Made by a program: the position numbers and the translations under genes
Notes under the pieces: generated by a model
Seen by the model: only the letters and a program-made list of their open reading frames with translations
Told to the model about the DNA's origin: nothing
Database searches by the model: none
Shown here: positions 36,654 to 45,863 of the stretch, one piece after another
How the letters are laid out: every line of letters starts with the position of its first letter
Position numbering within the stretch: the first letter of the stretch is position 1
DNA from: Rs1 sp000416275
Lineage (GTDB): Bacteria; Pseudomonadota; Gammaproteobacteria; Pseudomonadales; Balneatricaceae
NCBI GenBank assembly: GCA_965243635.1
Contig: OZ251574.1
Coordinates: 2,294,001-2,358,000 of the forward strand
Direction of reading: 5' to 3'
DNA: 64,000 bases

Positions 36654-37778
36654 TTATGAAATCAGTAATTGGACATCGGCAGGCAGGCAGCGCTCGATCG
36701 CTTGGTCGTGATCGTCGAACAGTAAGCAGTTGGCACTGCTGAACCCCAGCGTGATTTGATCGCCGCGAATAATCGGAACAGTACCCGCCGCTGAGCAAAT
36801 AACTAACGTTTCTAAACCGAGATCGGTATAGAGCAAGCTCTCGGTTCCCAGGCGCTCAACAATAGTCACTTTTGCGCTTATCGTGCAGTCTAGCGACTGC
36901 TTGGTGGATAGGCGGTGTGGACGTATGCCTAACGTCAATTTAGTGCCCGCTGCGAATTTGATCTCTTTCGCTATCGATACTGTTATCGGATTAGAGAACA
37001 GCGCGTGGGTCACAGTGATTGATTGAGGGCCGCACTCTTGGACTTCCACCTTAAATAAGTTGATCTTAGGCGTGCCGATAAACTCAGCGACAAAGATGTT
37101 GGCTGGGCGGTGTAATAATTCCAAGGGGCTGGCAAATTGCTGGATAGCGCCGTCTTTCATGACTACAACGCGAGTCGCCAGGGTCATTGCCTCGACTTGA
37201 TCGTGGGTGACATATACGATGGTCGCCTGTAATTCTTCATGTAGTCTCGCCAGCTCTACCCGCATGCTGACGCGCAAAGTGGCATCCAAATTAGACAGCG
37301 GCTCATCGAGTAAGAATACCTTAGGCCTGCGTACAATTGCGCGACCAATAGCGACCCGTTGGCGCTGTCCGCCACTGAGTATTTTAGGTTTTCGATCTAA
37401 TAATTCGCTGAGTTGTAAGGTTCTAGCAACTTCTCTGATCCGGTTGTTAATTTCATCGCTCGGCAGCTTTTGGATTTTAAGGCCAAAGGCCAAATTCTGC
37501 CGGACGGTTAAGTGTGGGTATAAAGCATAGCTTTGAAAGACCATGGAAATTCCACGCAGAGAGGCGGGTACATCATTCATGCGCTTGTTGTCGATGAGGA
37601 ACTCGCCGCTAGATATTTCCTCCAGTCCGGCCATCAGCCTGAGCAAGGTGGATTTGCCGCAACCACTGGGGCCTAAAAAACAAATGAACTCACGATCTTT
37701 AATATCTAAGTCGATACCTTTTATCACTGGTATGTCGCCGAAATTTTTTTTCAGCTGTTGCATTTGTATGTTGGCCAT
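36654..37778 (-). CDS. Sugar ABC transporter ATPase (MalK/UgpC type)
   Basis: 374 aa. Walker A GPSGCGKST (about 36-44), signature LSGGQRQRVAIGRAIVRRP, Walker B VFLLDEPLSNLD, switch His in IVYVTHDQVEAMTLA. The C-terminal TOBE/OB region (about 240-374) is the MalK-type regulatory domain. It powers the uptake of the sugar bound by the protein at 33424. It is the first gene of the operon; its promoter region 37779-37924 holds a LacI-type operator shared with the divergent regulator. Confidence 0.94.
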   Translation of the reverse strand: MANIQMQQLKKNFGDIPVIKGIDLDIKDREFICFLGPSGCGKSTLLRLMAGLEEISSGEFLIDNKRMNDVPASLRGISMVFQSYALYPHLTVRQNLAFGLKIQKLPSDEINNRIREVARTLQLSELLDRKPKILSGGQRQRVAIGRAIVRRPKVFLLDEPLSNLDATLRVSMRVELARLHEELQATIVYVTHDQVEAMTLATRVVVMKDGAIQQFASPLELLHRPANIFVAEFIGTPKINLFKVEVQECGPQSITVTHALFSNPITVSIAKEIKFAAGTKLTLGIRPHRLSTKQSLDCTISAKVTIVERLGTESLLYTDLGLETLVICSAAGTVPIIRGDQITLGFSSANCLLFDDHDQAIERCLPADVQLLIS

Positions 37779-37837
37779 AGTTTCTCCAAGTTAAGTGCGG
37801 CAATCTATTATCTAGATTAGTTATTCTTATTGAATTT

Positions 37838-37855
37838 ATGTTAAACGTTTATATT
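37838..37855. promoter_or_regulatory. LacI-type operator between the ABC operon and the regulator gene
   Basis: ATGTTAAACGTTTATATT. The right half is identical to the perfect palindrome at 38990-39007 and the left half differs at three positions, with the same central CG. It lies 60 bp upstream of the ATPase gene and 70 bp upstream of the regulator gene, so it can control both. Confidence 0.75.
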
Positions 37856-37924
37856 TTTAATGTAAAGGAATATAATTGTCTCTCTTGTCGCCCACTAATT
37901 TACTTAAAATGTTAATATTCGCCG

Positions 37925-38953
37925 ATGAAAAATAGACCTACAATTAAAACCATTGCCAGTGATACTGGCTATTCGATTGCCACTGTCTCAAAAGCGCTCA
38001 ACGGCTCTAGGCAAGTGCGCGCAGCTACTCGTGAAAAAATTATTGCCTCGGCGAAGCGCTATGGCTTTGAGCTTAATTTAAGTGGAGTGCAGCTGCGCAC
38101 TGGCAAAACCTATAAAATCGCCTACGTCGTAATCGCCGCAGATCCGGACAATCAAGAGTGGAGCGGCGTCAGTCATGGCGATCTGCTCAGTGGCATCACC
38201 CATGCGCTGGCTGATACGCCCTATCAAGTTGCCCTGCATCAAGTCTCTGACTATCAAGAGAGTCTCGAGCTGATCAAAACCTTAGTGATTAATAAAAAAG
38301 CCGACGGGATTATCTTTCCAGGCACTTATGCCAACGATATACGTATTCAGTACTTGCTGGACACAGATTTTCCCTTCGTTACTTATGGGATGAGTAGCCA
38401 CAGTCGTCCGCATGCCTACGTCGATACAAATAACCAACTTATCGTGACTATCAGTATCCAGCGATTAATTGCTAAAAAGCACCGTAGAATTGCATTGTTA
38501 GAGGCTGATAGAGAGTTGATGAACTCGGTGACGCGACATCGAGCCTATCAAAAATCGCTGGCGCAATCCGGGCTTGATTACGATGCTGATCTGGTCAAAT
38601 TCGGCCGGTTGTCGGCGGCCTTTGGTCGGGAGATGTTTTTTCAGCTGTCGTCGCTGTCGTCTCCGCCAACGGCTTATTACTGTGCCAACGAGGCGGTCGC
38701 TTTAGGGGTGCTTTCAGGCTTTCACGCCAGAGGCTATGTGCATGGCCGGGATGCTGTGATCAATGCCACCGACGACCTTAATATCTCGAATTACTTTACC
38801 CCGCCAATCACTACTTGTTATCTGCCTATCTCTAGATCTAGCTATGTGCTCGGTGAATTTATGCTGAGGCTGCTAAATGGCGAGCCTGTCACCAAGTTGC
38901 AAAAATTATTATTGCCAGATTTAATTGAGCGCTGCCCTGATATCCTCGAATAA
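37925..38953 (+). CDS. LacI-family regulator of the galactoside locus
   Basis: 342 aa. HTH at the N-terminus, TIKTIASDTGYSIATVSKAL, with hinge helix around 50-60; periplasmic-binding-protein-like sensor domain from about 65. It lies between the divergent ABC operon and the GH42 gene, with matching palindromic sites on both sides, so it very likely represses uptake and hydrolysis genes until a sugar binds. Start ATG 37925; the N-terminus is the family standard. Confidence 0.92.
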   Translation: MKNRPTIKTIASDTGYSIATVSKALNGSRQVRAATREKIIASAKRYGFELNLSGVQLRTGKTYKIAYVVIAADPDNQEWSGVSHGDLLSGITHALADTPYQVALHQVSDYQESLELIKTLVINKKADGIIFPGTYANDIRIQYLLDTDFPFVTYGMSSHSRPHAYVDTNNQLIVTISIQRLIAKKHRRIALLEADRELMNSVTRHRAYQKSLAQSGLDYDADLVKFGRLSAAFGREMFFQLSSLSSPPTAYYCANEAVALGVLSGFHARGYVHGRDAVINATDDLNISNYFTPPITTCYLPISRSSYVLGEFMLRLLNGEPVTKLQKLLLPDLIERCPDILE

Positions 38954-38989
38954 ATATCCACTCTGAATGTTGTCTTTTTTAAGTTTAAA

Positions 38990-39007
38990 AATATAAACGT
39001 TTATATT
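38990..39007. promoter_or_regulatory. Perfect LacI-type operator ahead of the beta-galactosidase gene
   Basis: AATATAAACGTTTATATT, an 18-bp perfect palindrome with the central CG typical of LacI-family sites. It lies 56 bp upstream of the GH42 start and matches the site at 37838. Confidence 0.85.
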
Positions 39008-39062
39008 ATTAAATTTACAAGGTATAGTGCAAAAAAATAAAATTCAGATTGAGGGGGTTCCA

Positions 39063-41021
39063 ATGCTAGAACTTGGTGTTTGTTATTATCCGGAACAGTG
39101 GTCAAAAAGCCAATGGCGCAGTGATGCTAAAAAGATGGTGGCGCTGGGAGTGCGCTGGGTGCGTATTGCCGAGTTCACTTGGTCGTCAATCGAGCCACAT
39201 GAAAATCACTACACTTGGCAGTGGCTGGACGAGGTCATTCAAATCCTCGGCGAAGAAGGATTGGATATCGTGATGTGTACTCCCTCGGCGGCGCCGCCAA
39301 AATGGCTGGTTGATCGAGATCCAAGCATTTTGCCCGTCGATAAGAATGGGGTCACTCGACAGTTCGGCGCCCGCCGTCACTACTGTTTCTCTAGTCAGGT
39401 CTATCTGCGAGAGTCCGCACGGATCTGCGCCGCCTACGCCAAGCGTTACGGTGCCAATAAATACGTTAAAGCTTGGCAGATAGATAATGAATACGGTGAT
39501 CACAACTCGAGCTATAGCTACTCCCAAGATGCAAAAGAGCAATTTAGAGTTTGGCTGAAAAATCGCTACCATACCATCGACACTTTAAACGATGCATGGG
39601 GCGCTAGTTTCTGGTCGACGCATTACAATAGTTTCGAGGATATTGAGCTTGCCAATAACATGGTTGATGCACCAAGTCCTGGGCACAGCGTTGATTTTAT
39701 CGAATTCTCATCCGACCAGATCTGCCATTTTAATCAGCAGCAAGTTGATATAGTGCGTAAGTATGCACAAGGCAGTCCAATCACCCACAATTTTATGGCG
39801 CACAATAGTGATTTCGATCACTACAAGCTTGGCAAAAGTTTAGATTTTGCCTCTTGGGATAGCTACCCTATGGGCGCGTTAGTGCATTCAGATTTACCTG
39901 ATGAGACCAAACAGCGCTGGTTGCGAACCGGTATTCCCGATCAGCCGTCTTTTTATCACGATCTTTATCGACATGTGGGCAAAGGTAAAGTGTGGGTTAT
40001 GGAGCAGCAGCCAGGCCCTGTTAACTGGGCGCAGTACAACCAGTCGCCCGCCGACGGAATGGTGCGGTTGTGGACTTGGCTAGCTTATGCACACGGCGTT
40101 GATGTGGTGTGTTATTTCCGCTGGCGTCAGGCAAAATTTGCCCAGGAGCAATTACACACTGGGGTATTGCTATCCAATAGCCAGCCAGACCAGTGCTATT
40201 ATGAAATGGAGCAAGTGGTTGCCGAGCGTAAACTACTGCCGGAACCCGGAGAGCGCCAAGCGGCTAAAGTTGCGATTATCTTCGACTACCCATCACTGTG
40301 GGCGAGTGAGACACTGCCGCTCAGTGGCGATTATTCAGGGGTTAAAAATGCACTCTATTGGTACAGTGCGGTGCAGGGGTTGGGCGTCGATATCGACGTA
40401 ATAGGCCCTGATGCGAATCTGGATAGTTATCAGCTAATTATCATTCCAGATATGATGATGGACAATGAAAAATTCAGTGCGCGCTTAGCTAAGTGCCCAG
40501 CTAAAGTTTTGATCGGTCCGCGCACCGCCAGCAATACCCCGCTGATGCACATACCTGACGATTTAGCTCCAGGCTCCTTTCAGGCGATGTTAGACGTTAA
40601 AGTGACGCGGGTAGAATCACTGCCGCCCTATGTGCAGGAGAGTGTTAGTTTTAAAGGGCAGTCGTATCCGCTGGTCAAATGGCGTGAAACTCTACAGAGC
40701 TCGGCGCAAACACTCGCCAGCTATGAGGGGGACTACCGCGCGGGGCAAGCTGCAATTGTCGGTAATGATCGCTATCGATACTGTGGGTTATTACTGCGTG
40801 ATCAAATGCTGGTGGCGGTTATGGAAGATACCCTACACTGGGCTGGATTGGCAACCACGGAATTTTCGGAAGACTTGCGCGTCACTCGCCGCGGAAAGTT
40901 AAACTTTGCCTTTAACTTTAGTCAGCAAAGTCAGCAACTAAACATCCCAACAGACGCCAAAATTTATCTAGGCTCCGCCAATATAGAGGCGATAGGTGTA
41001 ACTATTTGGTCAGCGAGCTAG
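39063..41021 (+). CDS. GH42 beta-galactosidase
   Basis: 652 aa from ATG 39063, which has GAGGGGG upstream; an in-frame GTG 12 codons earlier is less likely. The N-terminal (beta/alpha)8 catalytic domain opens with LELGVCYYPEQW. The acid/base is Glu143 in QIDNEYGDH and the nucleophile is Glu314 in VMEQQPGPVNW. A trimerisation domain and a small C-terminal domain follow, as usual in GH42. No signal peptide: it works in the cytoplasm on imported beta-galactosides. The perfect operator upstream shows control by the LacI regulator. The substrate could come from plant, algal or animal galactans. Confidence 0.95.
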   Translation: MLELGVCYYPEQWSKSQWRSDAKKMVALGVRWVRIAEFTWSSIEPHENHYTWQWLDEVIQILGEEGLDIVMCTPSAAPPKWLVDRDPSILPVDKNGVTRQFGARRHYCFSSQVYLRESARICAAYAKRYGANKYVKAWQIDNEYGDHNSSYSYSQDAKEQFRVWLKNRYHTIDTLNDAWGASFWSTHYNSFEDIELANNMVDAPSPGHSVDFIEFSSDQICHFNQQQVDIVRKYAQGSPITHNFMAHNSDFDHYKLGKSLDFASWDSYPMGALVHSDLPDETKQRWLRTGIPDQPSFYHDLYRHVGKGKVWVMEQQPGPVNWAQYNQSPADGMVRLWTWLAYAHGVDVVCYFRWRQAKFAQEQLHTGVLLSNSQPDQCYYEMEQVVAERKLLPEPGERQAAKVAIIFDYPSLWASETLPLSGDYSGVKNALYWYSAVQGLGVDIDVIGPDANLDSYQLIIIPDMMMDNEKFSARLAKCPAKVLIGPRTASNTPLMHIPDDLAPGSFQAMLDVKVTRVESLPPYVQESVSFKGQSYPLVKWRETLQSSAQTLASYEGDYRAGQAAIVGNDRYRYCGLLLRDQMLVAVMEDTLHWAGLATTEFSEDLRVTRRGKLNFAFNFSQQSQQLNIPTDAKIYLGSANIEAIGVTIWSAS

Positions 41022-41060
41022 ACTAAGATAGATAGTAAGCGGGCTAGTCGATGACCATCT

Positions 41061-41099
41061 AACCTGCAAATCAGCAGCGGTAGCTGCTCGTCACAGGTT
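41061..41099 (+). other. Nested hairpin after the beta-galactosidase gene
   Basis: AACCTG (41061-41066) pairs with CAGGTT (41094-41099), enclosing AGCAGC/GCTGCT with a 4-nt loop. There is no T run, so it is not a classical terminator. Confidence 0.5.
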
Positions 41100-41187
41100 G
41101 CGCGTCGGCAATATTCAGCTAAAGACTACTGCGATCGCTCGGCTAGTCATGGTGGTGTTTGCCGGCAAGCCTCTAGCGAAAACACCT

Positions 41188-41216
41188 CCTTAATCGCATA
41201 TTAAGGATTTGTTTTT
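41188..41216 (+). terminator. Likely terminator downstream of GH42
   Basis: CCTTAAT and ATTAAGG form a 7-bp stem with a 5-nt loop, followed by ATTTGTTTTT. AT-rich stem, so moderate strength. Confidence 0.55.
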
Positions 41217-41279
41217 AAAGAAAAGCTTCTTACTTGAGTAAGAATTTAATCAGTTTACTGATGTTAAGGAACTATATAA

Positions 41280-42179
41280 ATGAGAAATATTGATTGGATC
41301 GCCGTCGACTGGGGAACCACCAGACTAAGAGTATGGGGGCTATCCAAACAAGGTGAAATACTGACTCATAACAGCTCTGACAAAGGTATGAATACTTTGC
41401 AAAGTGAGGAGTATGAGCAAGTATTAATCGAACACATTGAGGACTGGCTCGATAAAGATCGCACTATTGCGGTCCTCGCATGCGGCATGTTAGGCTCAAA
41501 ACAAGGTTGGATTGAAACCCACTACGAAACCGCTCCCTGCATAGGCTCTAAACAGCTAGTGCAGGCGCCAGTGAGTAATCAGGGCTTTAAAGTTTATATC
41601 TGTCCGGGGGTAAAACAACTATCTCCTGCAGATATTATGCGCGGTGAAGAGACACAAATACTCGGTTTTCTTACCGACAATCCAGGGTACAGTGGAGTGA
41701 TTTGCCTACCTGGAACCCATTGTAAATGGGTACAAGTCACAGCAGGTGTCATTGAATATTTTCAAACCTATATGACCGGAGAATTGTATGCGCTTCTTTC
41801 TCAGCACTCTATTTTGCGGCACTGTGTCGCCAAAAATGGTTGGCATACCAGCGCCTTCAAAAAAGCGGTGGCCAGTGCCATTGATTCTCCAGCGACTATT
41901 TATGGCCAACTTTTTTCGTTGCGCGCCGAATCAATACTCAATGGTTTGTCTGCTGAAGTAGCTAGGGCCAGACTATCGGGTTATATGATTGGTTTAGAGT
42001 TATGCGCAGCACAGCAATACTGGAAAGATAAAGAAGTGATGGTGATCGGTGAACAACAGATATCGATTCGCTACATGGAGGCATTTCGTTCGCTGAAGAT
42101 CAAGAGTGAACATTTTAATAGCGACGAGCTGACTATAAAAGGTTTGACCAGTATCTATCATCAAATATTAGGTCAGTAG
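41280..42179 (+). CDS. dgoK: 2-dehydro-3-deoxygalactonokinase
   Basis: 299 aa. The sugar-kinase start IAVDWGTTRLRVWGL (ATP-binding phosphate-1 motif), CGMLGSKQGWIETHY, CPGVKQLSPADIMRGEETQILG and GVICLPGTHCKWVQV are DgoK hallmarks. It phosphorylates 2-dehydro-3-deoxy-galactonate in the De Ley-Doudoroff route of galactose breakdown. The aldolase, dehydratase and galactose dehydrogenase are not in the window. A mobile repeat and an IS4-type element follow directly, so the rest may have been lost or displaced. Start ATG 41280 after TTAAGGA. Confidence 0.92.
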   Translation: MRNIDWIAVDWGTTRLRVWGLSKQGEILTHNSSDKGMNTLQSEEYEQVLIEHIEDWLDKDRTIAVLACGMLGSKQGWIETHYETAPCIGSKQLVQAPVSNQGFKVYICPGVKQLSPADIMRGEETQILGFLTDNPGYSGVICLPGTHCKWVQVTAGVIEYFQTYMTGELYALLSQHSILRHCVAKNGWHTSAFKKAVASAIDSPATIYGQLFSLRAESILNGLSAEVARARLSGYMIGLELCAAQQYWKDKEVMVIGEQQISIRYMEAFRSLKIKSEHFNSDELTIKGLTSIYHQILGQ

Positions 42180-42300
42180 TTATAGAGATGAGGGTCGGGG
42201 ATACATAGAGGGAACATAGATCTACTTGACCACAATAGTACGCCGAAGTACTGCACTCAATAAGTCGGCTTTAATAACCGGCTAAAAATTCTTACATATA

Positions 42301-42509
42301 CCTGAATCAGTGACTTCACTGCACCACATAGCGCAAGCTCTTGATTCTACAGCGGTTAGAAAAATGTCCGCTGAACCTACGGGTTTTATGCAGGGATGCA
42401 TTTATTGAGCGAGTGCAGGGAGCATATGAGCTTGCAGCTAAGATTTTTCAATTCCACCGTAAAACCAATATCTTACACTCTGTATTCACTTTGAAGTCAC
42501 GGATTCAGG
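42301..42509. repeat. Long-form (209-bp) inverted-repeat element, near-intact
   Basis: It starts CCTGAATCAGTGACTTCA and ends TGAAGTCACGGATTCAGG. Compared with the 160-bp form it carries about 48 extra bp with TGCAGGGATGCA in the middle. It is the best reference copy of the long form. Beyond it, 42510-42752 holds no recognised gene. Confidence 0.9.
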
Positions 42510-42752
42510 ATATACCGATAAATAGGGGCGCGCTGGCTCAGCAATATTCGCCAGTTTATATTAAAGCCCTTAGGCCAAAAGCAGTTGCCCACGCTTGGTT
42601 TCGGCTCATTACCATCCTATCAATTACTATTTGCAACGGCCTGTCTACGGATAAACAGCGACCTGAATGCTTGAACGTGGATCAATGGCTGATGCTAAAT
42701 TCCGCGTAGAGCTTCCTGACTCAGTGATAGAGCAAAAAAACAGTATTAAAAA

Positions 42753-44403
42753 CTCAAGTTTCGGAGTTCATTTCATTAGCTAAAATGAACTCCTCCCGTT
42801 ACTCTAGGCCTTCTTGCCGTAGAGTAAAATTATCCATTTGCATGACTTGTGTAAAAAAATTGACCACTGTTTGATCGATGCTTTCCAGTATTTTACGTTT
42901 ATCTTCTTCACTTAGCCCGATAATATCACTCAAAGCGCCTGTAATTAACGCCTTAAATAGTCCCCATAATTTGCTCGCAAAGTTTAAACTACATAAGCTC
43001 TCTTCAAGGCTATTTCTCACCTTACTCACACTGGCTGCTCCTTCTTCATTCTGCACAAATAGCAGGATACAAAACCTTAACCCAGTCAAATGGATCGACG
43101 CTATATAGGCGCTGTAATGACGACTTTGCTCTTTCAAAAAACCAAGTTTTTGTTTGGCCTCTTTGAAATATACCTCGATACCCCACCGTAATGCGTACAC
43201 TTCAAGTATCTTCTCGTCACACATCTGACTATCGGTTGTTAAAAAAAGCGCCCAATCATTCTTACCTGCCTGTTGCTTTGTTTCATCCATAGATCGAACA
43301 AATAACAACTTCACTTTTATCCATTGATCGTGCTCTTTATCCGTCGCTGCTAGATTGAGTTCAACGACAATAGACTTGCTCTGGTAAGGCAATTTAGTCA
43401 GGGATTGCCATTTCCCCTTTACGTGCTGTTGATATAACTGCTTGGCACATAGCATCTCCGTCTTGCCGTTGATGCGTATTCTGTATTTAGTGTTATTTCT
43501 TTTCATTCGAACAATAGCGATCAGTGAATGAGTCTCTGTCATTTTTAAAATGCGCTTGGTGGCAAACCATGCATCAGCCAAAAAATAATCTGCATTTATG
43601 CCTGCGCGAATCGCCCTTGCTATCATGTCACACACCATTTCAGGTTTGGTTTGAGACTGAGATTTAGCATAACGTTTCGCAGCAATGCTGCGATGGTCTT
43701 TAAAGGTAGAATTGGCTGTTTGCTCTCTCACATTACTAATGAAGATTTCATTATCAACAGGAACAAATTGTGAATTATTAGCGATGCCTAACGTAACGAT
43801 TTGCTGACCCATTACGCAGCGTCCGGTTAAATGATCAAAGTGACTAGAAACGCCAGGCATCTTTTTTCCACGCCTGATTTTCACAGAATCATCAATAACA
43901 AACGCGCTTAAACCTCCATGAGAGTTAGATTTAAGCACTTTCTTTGCGGTCAATAATTGTAACTTTCTCCAGTCTACATTTTCACGATTGAGTAGATCAT
44001 AGAGGGCATCTTTTTTTGCTGCACTAAAGCTCAATAATGCATCGCGAGAGAACATAGCTACCGATTGAGTTTTTAGCCAAACCCACAGCATAAGTAGATA
44101 CACAATATCGCTCGCTGGCACGCCAGACCGTTTATGAAATTTTGCTTGAAGTAGCAGGCTATTAAAGCCGAGGTGTTTCCAAGCAGAGTTAAAAGTATTG
44201 TCGATACTGAGGTTAGATTGCTCGAGAAAATCAGTAGTGAGTGATGGCAAAACACCCGTCTTTGTGGCAGAATTCATTTGATGTCTCTTGTGGTATTTTA
44301 TTTTGTATAGACAACAATTATTTTACCACAAAGAGGCATCAACTTGTTTTATATCATATGCTTAGTGTTGATTTTTGGTTTTATTTGAATCCCGAAACTT
44401 GAG
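42753..44403 (-). mobile_element. IS4-type insertion sequence, copy 1 (1651 bp)
   Basis: The ends are CTCAAGTTTCGG and CCGAAACTTGAG. It is the same length as, and nearly identical to, the inverted copy at 57159-58809. Its flanks do not match each other (TTAAAAA left, TTATATG right), but each matches one flank of the other copy, which shows it took part in an inversion. Confidence 0.93.
42799..44277 (-). CDS. IS4-type DDE transposase, copy 1
   Basis: 492 aa, intact. First Asp in FVIDDSVKIRRG, second in YFLADAWFATKR, and the C-terminal IS4 signature YALRWGIEVYFKEAKQKLG with the Y-R-E-K spacing and catalytic Glu. It differs from copy 2 by at least one residue (Thr in NVREQTANS, Ile in the other). 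Likely active. Confidence 0.93.
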   Translation of the reverse strand: MNSATKTGVLPSLTTDFLEQSNLSIDNTFNSAWKHLGFNSLLLQAKFHKRSGVPASDIVYLLMLWVWLKTQSVAMFSRDALLSFSAAKKDALYDLLNRENVDWRKLQLLTAKKVLKSNSHGGLSAFVIDDSVKIRRGKKMPGVSSHFDHLTGRCVMGQQIVTLGIANNSQFVPVDNEIFISNVREQTANSTFKDHRSIAAKRYAKSQSQTKPEMVCDMIARAIRAGINADYFLADAWFATKRILKMTETHSLIAIVRMKRNNTKYRIRINGKTEMLCAKQLYQQHVKGKWQSLTKLPYQSKSIVVELNLAATDKEHDQWIKVKLLFVRSMDETKQQAGKNDWALFLTTDSQMCDEKILEVYALRWGIEVYFKEAKQKLGFLKEQSRHYSAYIASIHLTGLRFCILLFVQNEEGAASVSKVRNSLEESLCSLNFASKLWGLFKALITGALSDIIGLSEEDKRKILESIDQTVVNFFTQVMQMDNFTLRQEGLE

Positions 44404-45017
44404 TTATATGTGTTCTCATGATTATGCCTCAAGCCTCTGTAGCGAAAGGCGTATTTGAACTTAAATCTCTAAAAGAGATAAAAATGGATGGAATTCAAAG
44501 ACAGACTCTTGATAATTCTTGTGGTGCCGCTGCTCTATCCATTTTATTAAAGGATTACTTTAATGACTTCTACGAAGAAAGTGATTTATTAGCAGATATA
44601 ATATCTAGATCGTCTAAAGAAGAGCTTAGAAAAAGCGCAACATATGGTTTTTCATTGTTAGATCTTAAAAGCCTAGCCGAAAGGTTAGGGTATAAGGCAG
44701 ATGGTGTAACCTTGCCAGAAAAATCAATTTTTGCGTTGCCTGGCCCCGTAATTATTTTATTAAAAGGAAAGAAAGTTAATCATTTTGTAGTTCTGAAAGG
44801 TACAGCGAAAGGAAGTGCATTTATTGCTGATCCAATTCAGGGAAGCATTAGAATGCCATTGCATAAATTATATGACATTTGGGATGGTGTAGCTTTAATA
44901 TTAAGTCGTAAAGGATTTGGTTTGCCTAAAAGTCACAAGCTATCGATGCCAAAAATGTCATCGAAAATAGCGCCTGAGCGTCAAATAGTAAGACACTTAC
45001 GACACTCGCCCTACTAG
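44404..45017 (+). pseudogene. C39-family peptidase, body of a gene split by IS4 insertion and inversion
   Basis: The remaining frame (199 aa from ATG 44418) has the papain-like C39 triad: Cys35 in QTLDNSCGAAALSILLKDY, His122 in NHFVVLKG and Asp138 in IADPIQG. C39 peptidases cut double-glycine leaders; here there is no ABC transporter part. The true 5' end (codons 1-9 and the first base of codon 10) lies at 58810-58837 on the other strand. Joined across the TTATAT duplication it gives 211 aa with a classical Sec signal peptide (MKSKISIFICVLM, then ending QASVA), so the intact protein was periplasmic. The present frame keeps only the end of the signal and starts at an internal Met. The 185-aa gene follows 37 bp later. 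Confidence 0.88.
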
Positions 45018-45054
45018 GGCTTATTATTACATAGAGAAAAACAAGGAGTTTATT

Positions 45055-45612
45055 ATGGAAATTAAAACAGTTTCATCGGCAGATTTTTTACCGGATCGAC
45101 TTGCTAGTAAATCAAAACCATTAACAGTAGCCGAATCGCCCATTGAAAAGACAGTCCATCTCTCAGCTAAAGGGACAGAAGCATCGAGAAATGGTGAGCA
45201 GAGTAGTGTGCTCTATTCAGAAGCCATGACCAGTACAGACCCTAAAGTAAGAAAGATTGGTGATGATTTTCAAAAACTAGCGATACCTCAGTGGATGGCG
45301 GAATATGGGAGAATCAAAGAACTTCCCATTGTTGGAACTCCTGGCAAAGAAAGTCAGCCGACAGGCGGTAAAGATCAAATGACATTTGGCTCTAAAGTTC
45401 AAGGAAGCAGTCGTGGAGAAAAAAATCAGAATATTGCTGTATATAGTGACTTGATGGTAAATTTTTTAAAAGATGAGAACTTGTATGGTATAGAAAAAGT
45501 AGATGAGCGCCATAACGCATTTATTTTGGATAAAGAAAAGAGTGAAAATTTGCGTGTCAAATTCGAGGAAATAGTAGCTGATTACCATCGTCAAAATGAA
45601 GCGGTAAGCTGA
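45055..45612 (+). CDS. Unknown 185-aa transposon passenger protein
   Basis: I do not recognise the family. It has no signal peptide or membrane segment. It is hydrophilic, with a disordered-looking N-terminal third (SPIEKTVHLSAKGTEASRNG) and a charged, probably helical C-terminus (DKEKSENLRVKFEEIVADYH). ATG 45055 has a good AAGGAG site. It follows the C39 peptidase gene closely and in the same direction, so it belongs to the same operon. It could be a regulator, chaperone or cargo of that system. In the rebuilt transposon it lies between tnpR and the peptidase gene. Confidence 0.7.
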   Translation: MEIKTVSSADFLPDRLASKSKPLTVAESPIEKTVHLSAKGTEASRNGEQSSVLYSEAMTSTDPKVRKIGDDFQKLAIPQWMAEYGRIKELPIVGTPGKESQPTGGKDQMTFGSKVQGSSRGEKNQNIAVYSDLMVNFLKDENLYGIEKVDERHNAFILDKEKSENLRVKFEEIVADYHRQNEAVS

Positions 45613-45863
45613 TCAAAATACATTTAACAGTGCGATAATTCTGTAAACCAAAATGATCGCTCTCTATGATTAAAACGGTGACACTTTCTGGTAGTTTGCG
45701 CAGAGGATAGCCTAACAACCAAAATAGACCGAAAACTATATCGCTAGTCCCTGTCGTATTAGTCATTATTTTCAATTGGGTTTAAACCTGTTTGTTGCTC
45801 CAGAAGGCCTTCTAGAACGGACGTGGGGTATTGTGCATAAACGCCATGTTTTCGTTTAATGCT

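Noticed and set aside
42341..42709. 122-codon frame on the plus strand after dgoK
   Set aside because: About half is the long-form mobile repeat read as protein, and the rest resembles no family.
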